Part shown: piece after piece, positions 63,310 through 64,000 of the stretch | Position numbering within the stretch: the stretch's first letter is position 1 | Layout of the letters: each line of letters begins with the position of its first letter | From: JANXZS01 sp963797255 | GTDB lineage: Bacteria > Acidobacteriota > Terriglobia > Terriglobales > Acidobacteriaceae | Length of the DNA: 64,000 nt | Reading direction: 5' to 3' | Assembly: GCA_963797255.1 (NCBI GenBank) | Contig: CAWCOV010000041.1 | Span: 1 to 64,000, forward strand | Notes under the pieces: model-generated | Databases searched by the model: none | What the model was told of the DNA's origin: nothing | What the model saw: the letters and a program-made list of their open reading frames with translations, nothing else | Translations under genes and position numbers: made by a program

Positions 63310-63732
63310 TCAGGCAGCGACGCCGCGAGGCTTCACGTTGTCGCGGATGAAGTTCACGGTGGCGTCGAGCGATGTTCCGGGGCCGAAGATTGCGGCCACG
63401 CCATGCGATTTCAAGAATTCGATGTCCTGCTGTGGAATGGTTCCGCCGAGCACGACGAGAATATCGCCCGCCCCACGTTCCTTCAGCAGGGCAGTCACGC
63501 GCGGCACGATTGCATTGTGCGCGCCTGACAGAATGCTGAGGCCGACGCAGTCCACATCTTCCTGGATCGCCGCATTCACAATCATCTCCGGCGTCTGGCG
63601 AAGTCCGGTGTAGATAACTTCCATGCCCGCATCGCGCAGAGCCCGAGCGATGACCTTCGCTCCCCGGTCGTGCCCGTCAAGGCCTGGCTTGGCTACCAAC
63701 ACGCGGATCGGAGTAACGGGAGCTTCGGTCAT
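63310..63732 (-). CDS. Stand-alone B12-binding domain, methylmalonyl-CoA mutase small subunit-like
   Basis: A 140-residue cobalamin-binding domain. The base-off motif is KPGLDGHDRGAKVIARAL (DxHxxG), then VDCVGLSILSGAHN and VLGGTIPQQDIEFL, as in the C-terminal domain of methylmalonyl-CoA or ethylmalonyl-CoA mutases. No catalytic subunit lies within the window, so it must work with one encoded elsewhere, as in two-subunit mutases. ATG with no strong ribosome site. It probably serves propionate or branched-chain acid metabolism, consistent with the carboxyltransferase genes nearby, but that link is inference. Confidence 0.9.
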   Translation of the reverse strand: MTEAPVTPIRVLVAKPGLDGHDRGAKVIARALRDAGMEVIYTGLRQTPEMIVNAAIQEDVDCVGLSILSGAHNAIVPRVTALLKERGAGDILVVLGGTIPQQDIEFLKSHGVAAIFGPGTSLDATVNFIRDNVKPRGVAA

Positions 63733-63827
63733 GGTCGTTCACTCCATCTTAAGCCCCGAAAGAGTATCACGGACGTCAATCGACCGGCAGCGCAGATTTG
63801 CGGTTTGAAATCGGGATTTGTATCGAG

Positions 63828-64000
63828 CTATTTCTCGCGTGCCACGACGAAATCGGGAACCCACAGCAGCGCGCGTTTGTAATCGGAGTAGGGAAGCGAG
63901 CCAAGCGAAGTGCGTGCGATTTCCGCGTATCGGAAAGCCGCTTGCATGGCGTATTCGACAGATCCATTGCGGGTGAGGATGTCGACGATCTGCTTATGTT
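63828..64000 (-). CDS. Polyprenyl synthase family, C-terminal part
   Basis: Only the C-terminal 56 residues are inside the window: IVDILTRNGSVEYAMQAAF, YAEIARTSLGSLPYSD and ALLWVPDFVVAREK. The conserved end SDYKRALLWVPDFVVAR matches long-chain trans-polyprenyl diphosphate synthases such as octaprenyl synthase, used for quinone side chains. The start and active-site motifs lie beyond the window. Not related in position to the short-chain synthase at 40.5-41.4 kb. Confidence 0.85.
   Translation of the reverse strand, partial: HKQIVDILTRNGSVEYAMQAAFRYAEIARTSLGSLPYSDYKRALLWVPDFVVAREK

Noticed and set aside
1..64000. CRISPR array, rRNA, tRNA, insertion sequence or replication origin
   Set aside because: No regularly spaced repeats, no rRNA or tRNA signatures, no transposase and no DnaA-box cluster were noticed; the only recombinase is the tmRNA-linked integrase.

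Overview
The window looks like chromosomal DNA of an Acidobacteriota bacterium of the Terriglobia/Acidobacteriia type. This is inferred from a VWFA-related protein of the acidobacterial kind, a tmRNA tag that reads ADNQLAYAA in a plausible frame (close to tags I remember for this phylum), a BshC bacillithiol-pathway protein, paired M16B peptidases and many GTG/TTG starts. No rRNA, tRNA, CRISPR array or insertion sequence was recognised.

Region 1 (1-9134) is an accessory segment ending at the 3' end of ssrA (tmRNA, minus strand, 9135-9485), a classic integration target. A tyrosine integrase lies 76 bases from that end. The segment carries the tail of a GH63-type glucosidase, a TolC / small YtcA-like membrane protein / HlyD / FUSC efflux operon, a VIT-like membrane protein, a beta-barrel-like protein and the integrase. 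Nearly every gene here is broken by one or more single-base frameshifts, about 17 in 9 kb against three in the other 55 kb. It is either a decaying island or a poorly resolved stretch of assembly.

Region 2 (9.5-17.5 kb) holds a PCYCGC-motif protein with a candidate small RNA upstream, a response regulator with an HD-GYP domain plus pterin dehydratase, an ECF-like sigma factor, and a minus-strand operon of two complementary M16B peptidases followed by glmU.

Region 3 (17.6-24 kb) is a fatty acid beta-oxidation operon like Bacillus fadNAE: fused hydroxyacyl-CoA dehydrogenase/enoyl-CoA hydratase, thiolase (one frameshift) and acyl-CoA dehydrogenase, with a small secreted protein inserted. A sigma-70-like promoter precedes it, with a perfect inverted repeat lying in the spacer.

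Region 4 (24-46 kb) is mainly housekeeping: a BON lipoprotein, YtxH, mnmA and a cysteine desulfurase (coupled; tRNA thiolation), a DinB-like protein, citrate synthase, thiO, PolX, cold-shock protein, Nudix hydrolase, a DUF2520 dehydrogenase-like protein, bshC, a SufT-like protein, a short-chain polyprenyl synthase, a penicillin-acylase family hydrolase and a DHH phosphoesterase.

Region 5 (45-55 kb) has a GH130-like secreted protein, two tandem TonB-C-domain paralogues (the second with a frameshift), and a partial leucine/branched acyl-CoA catabolism cluster (enoyl-CoA hydratase, HMG-CoA lyase-like, MCC-type carboxyltransferase) interleaved with membrane proteins of unknown role.

Region 6 (55-64 kb) holds an HD hydrolase, a zinc-ribbon/XRE regulator and the envelope lipid block uppS-cdsA-dxr-rseP, interrupted by an antisense VWA gene. 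It ends with a short zinc-ribbon protein next to DUF2752, a YbgC-type thioesterase, a stand-alone B12-binding domain and the C-terminus of a polyprenyl synthase.
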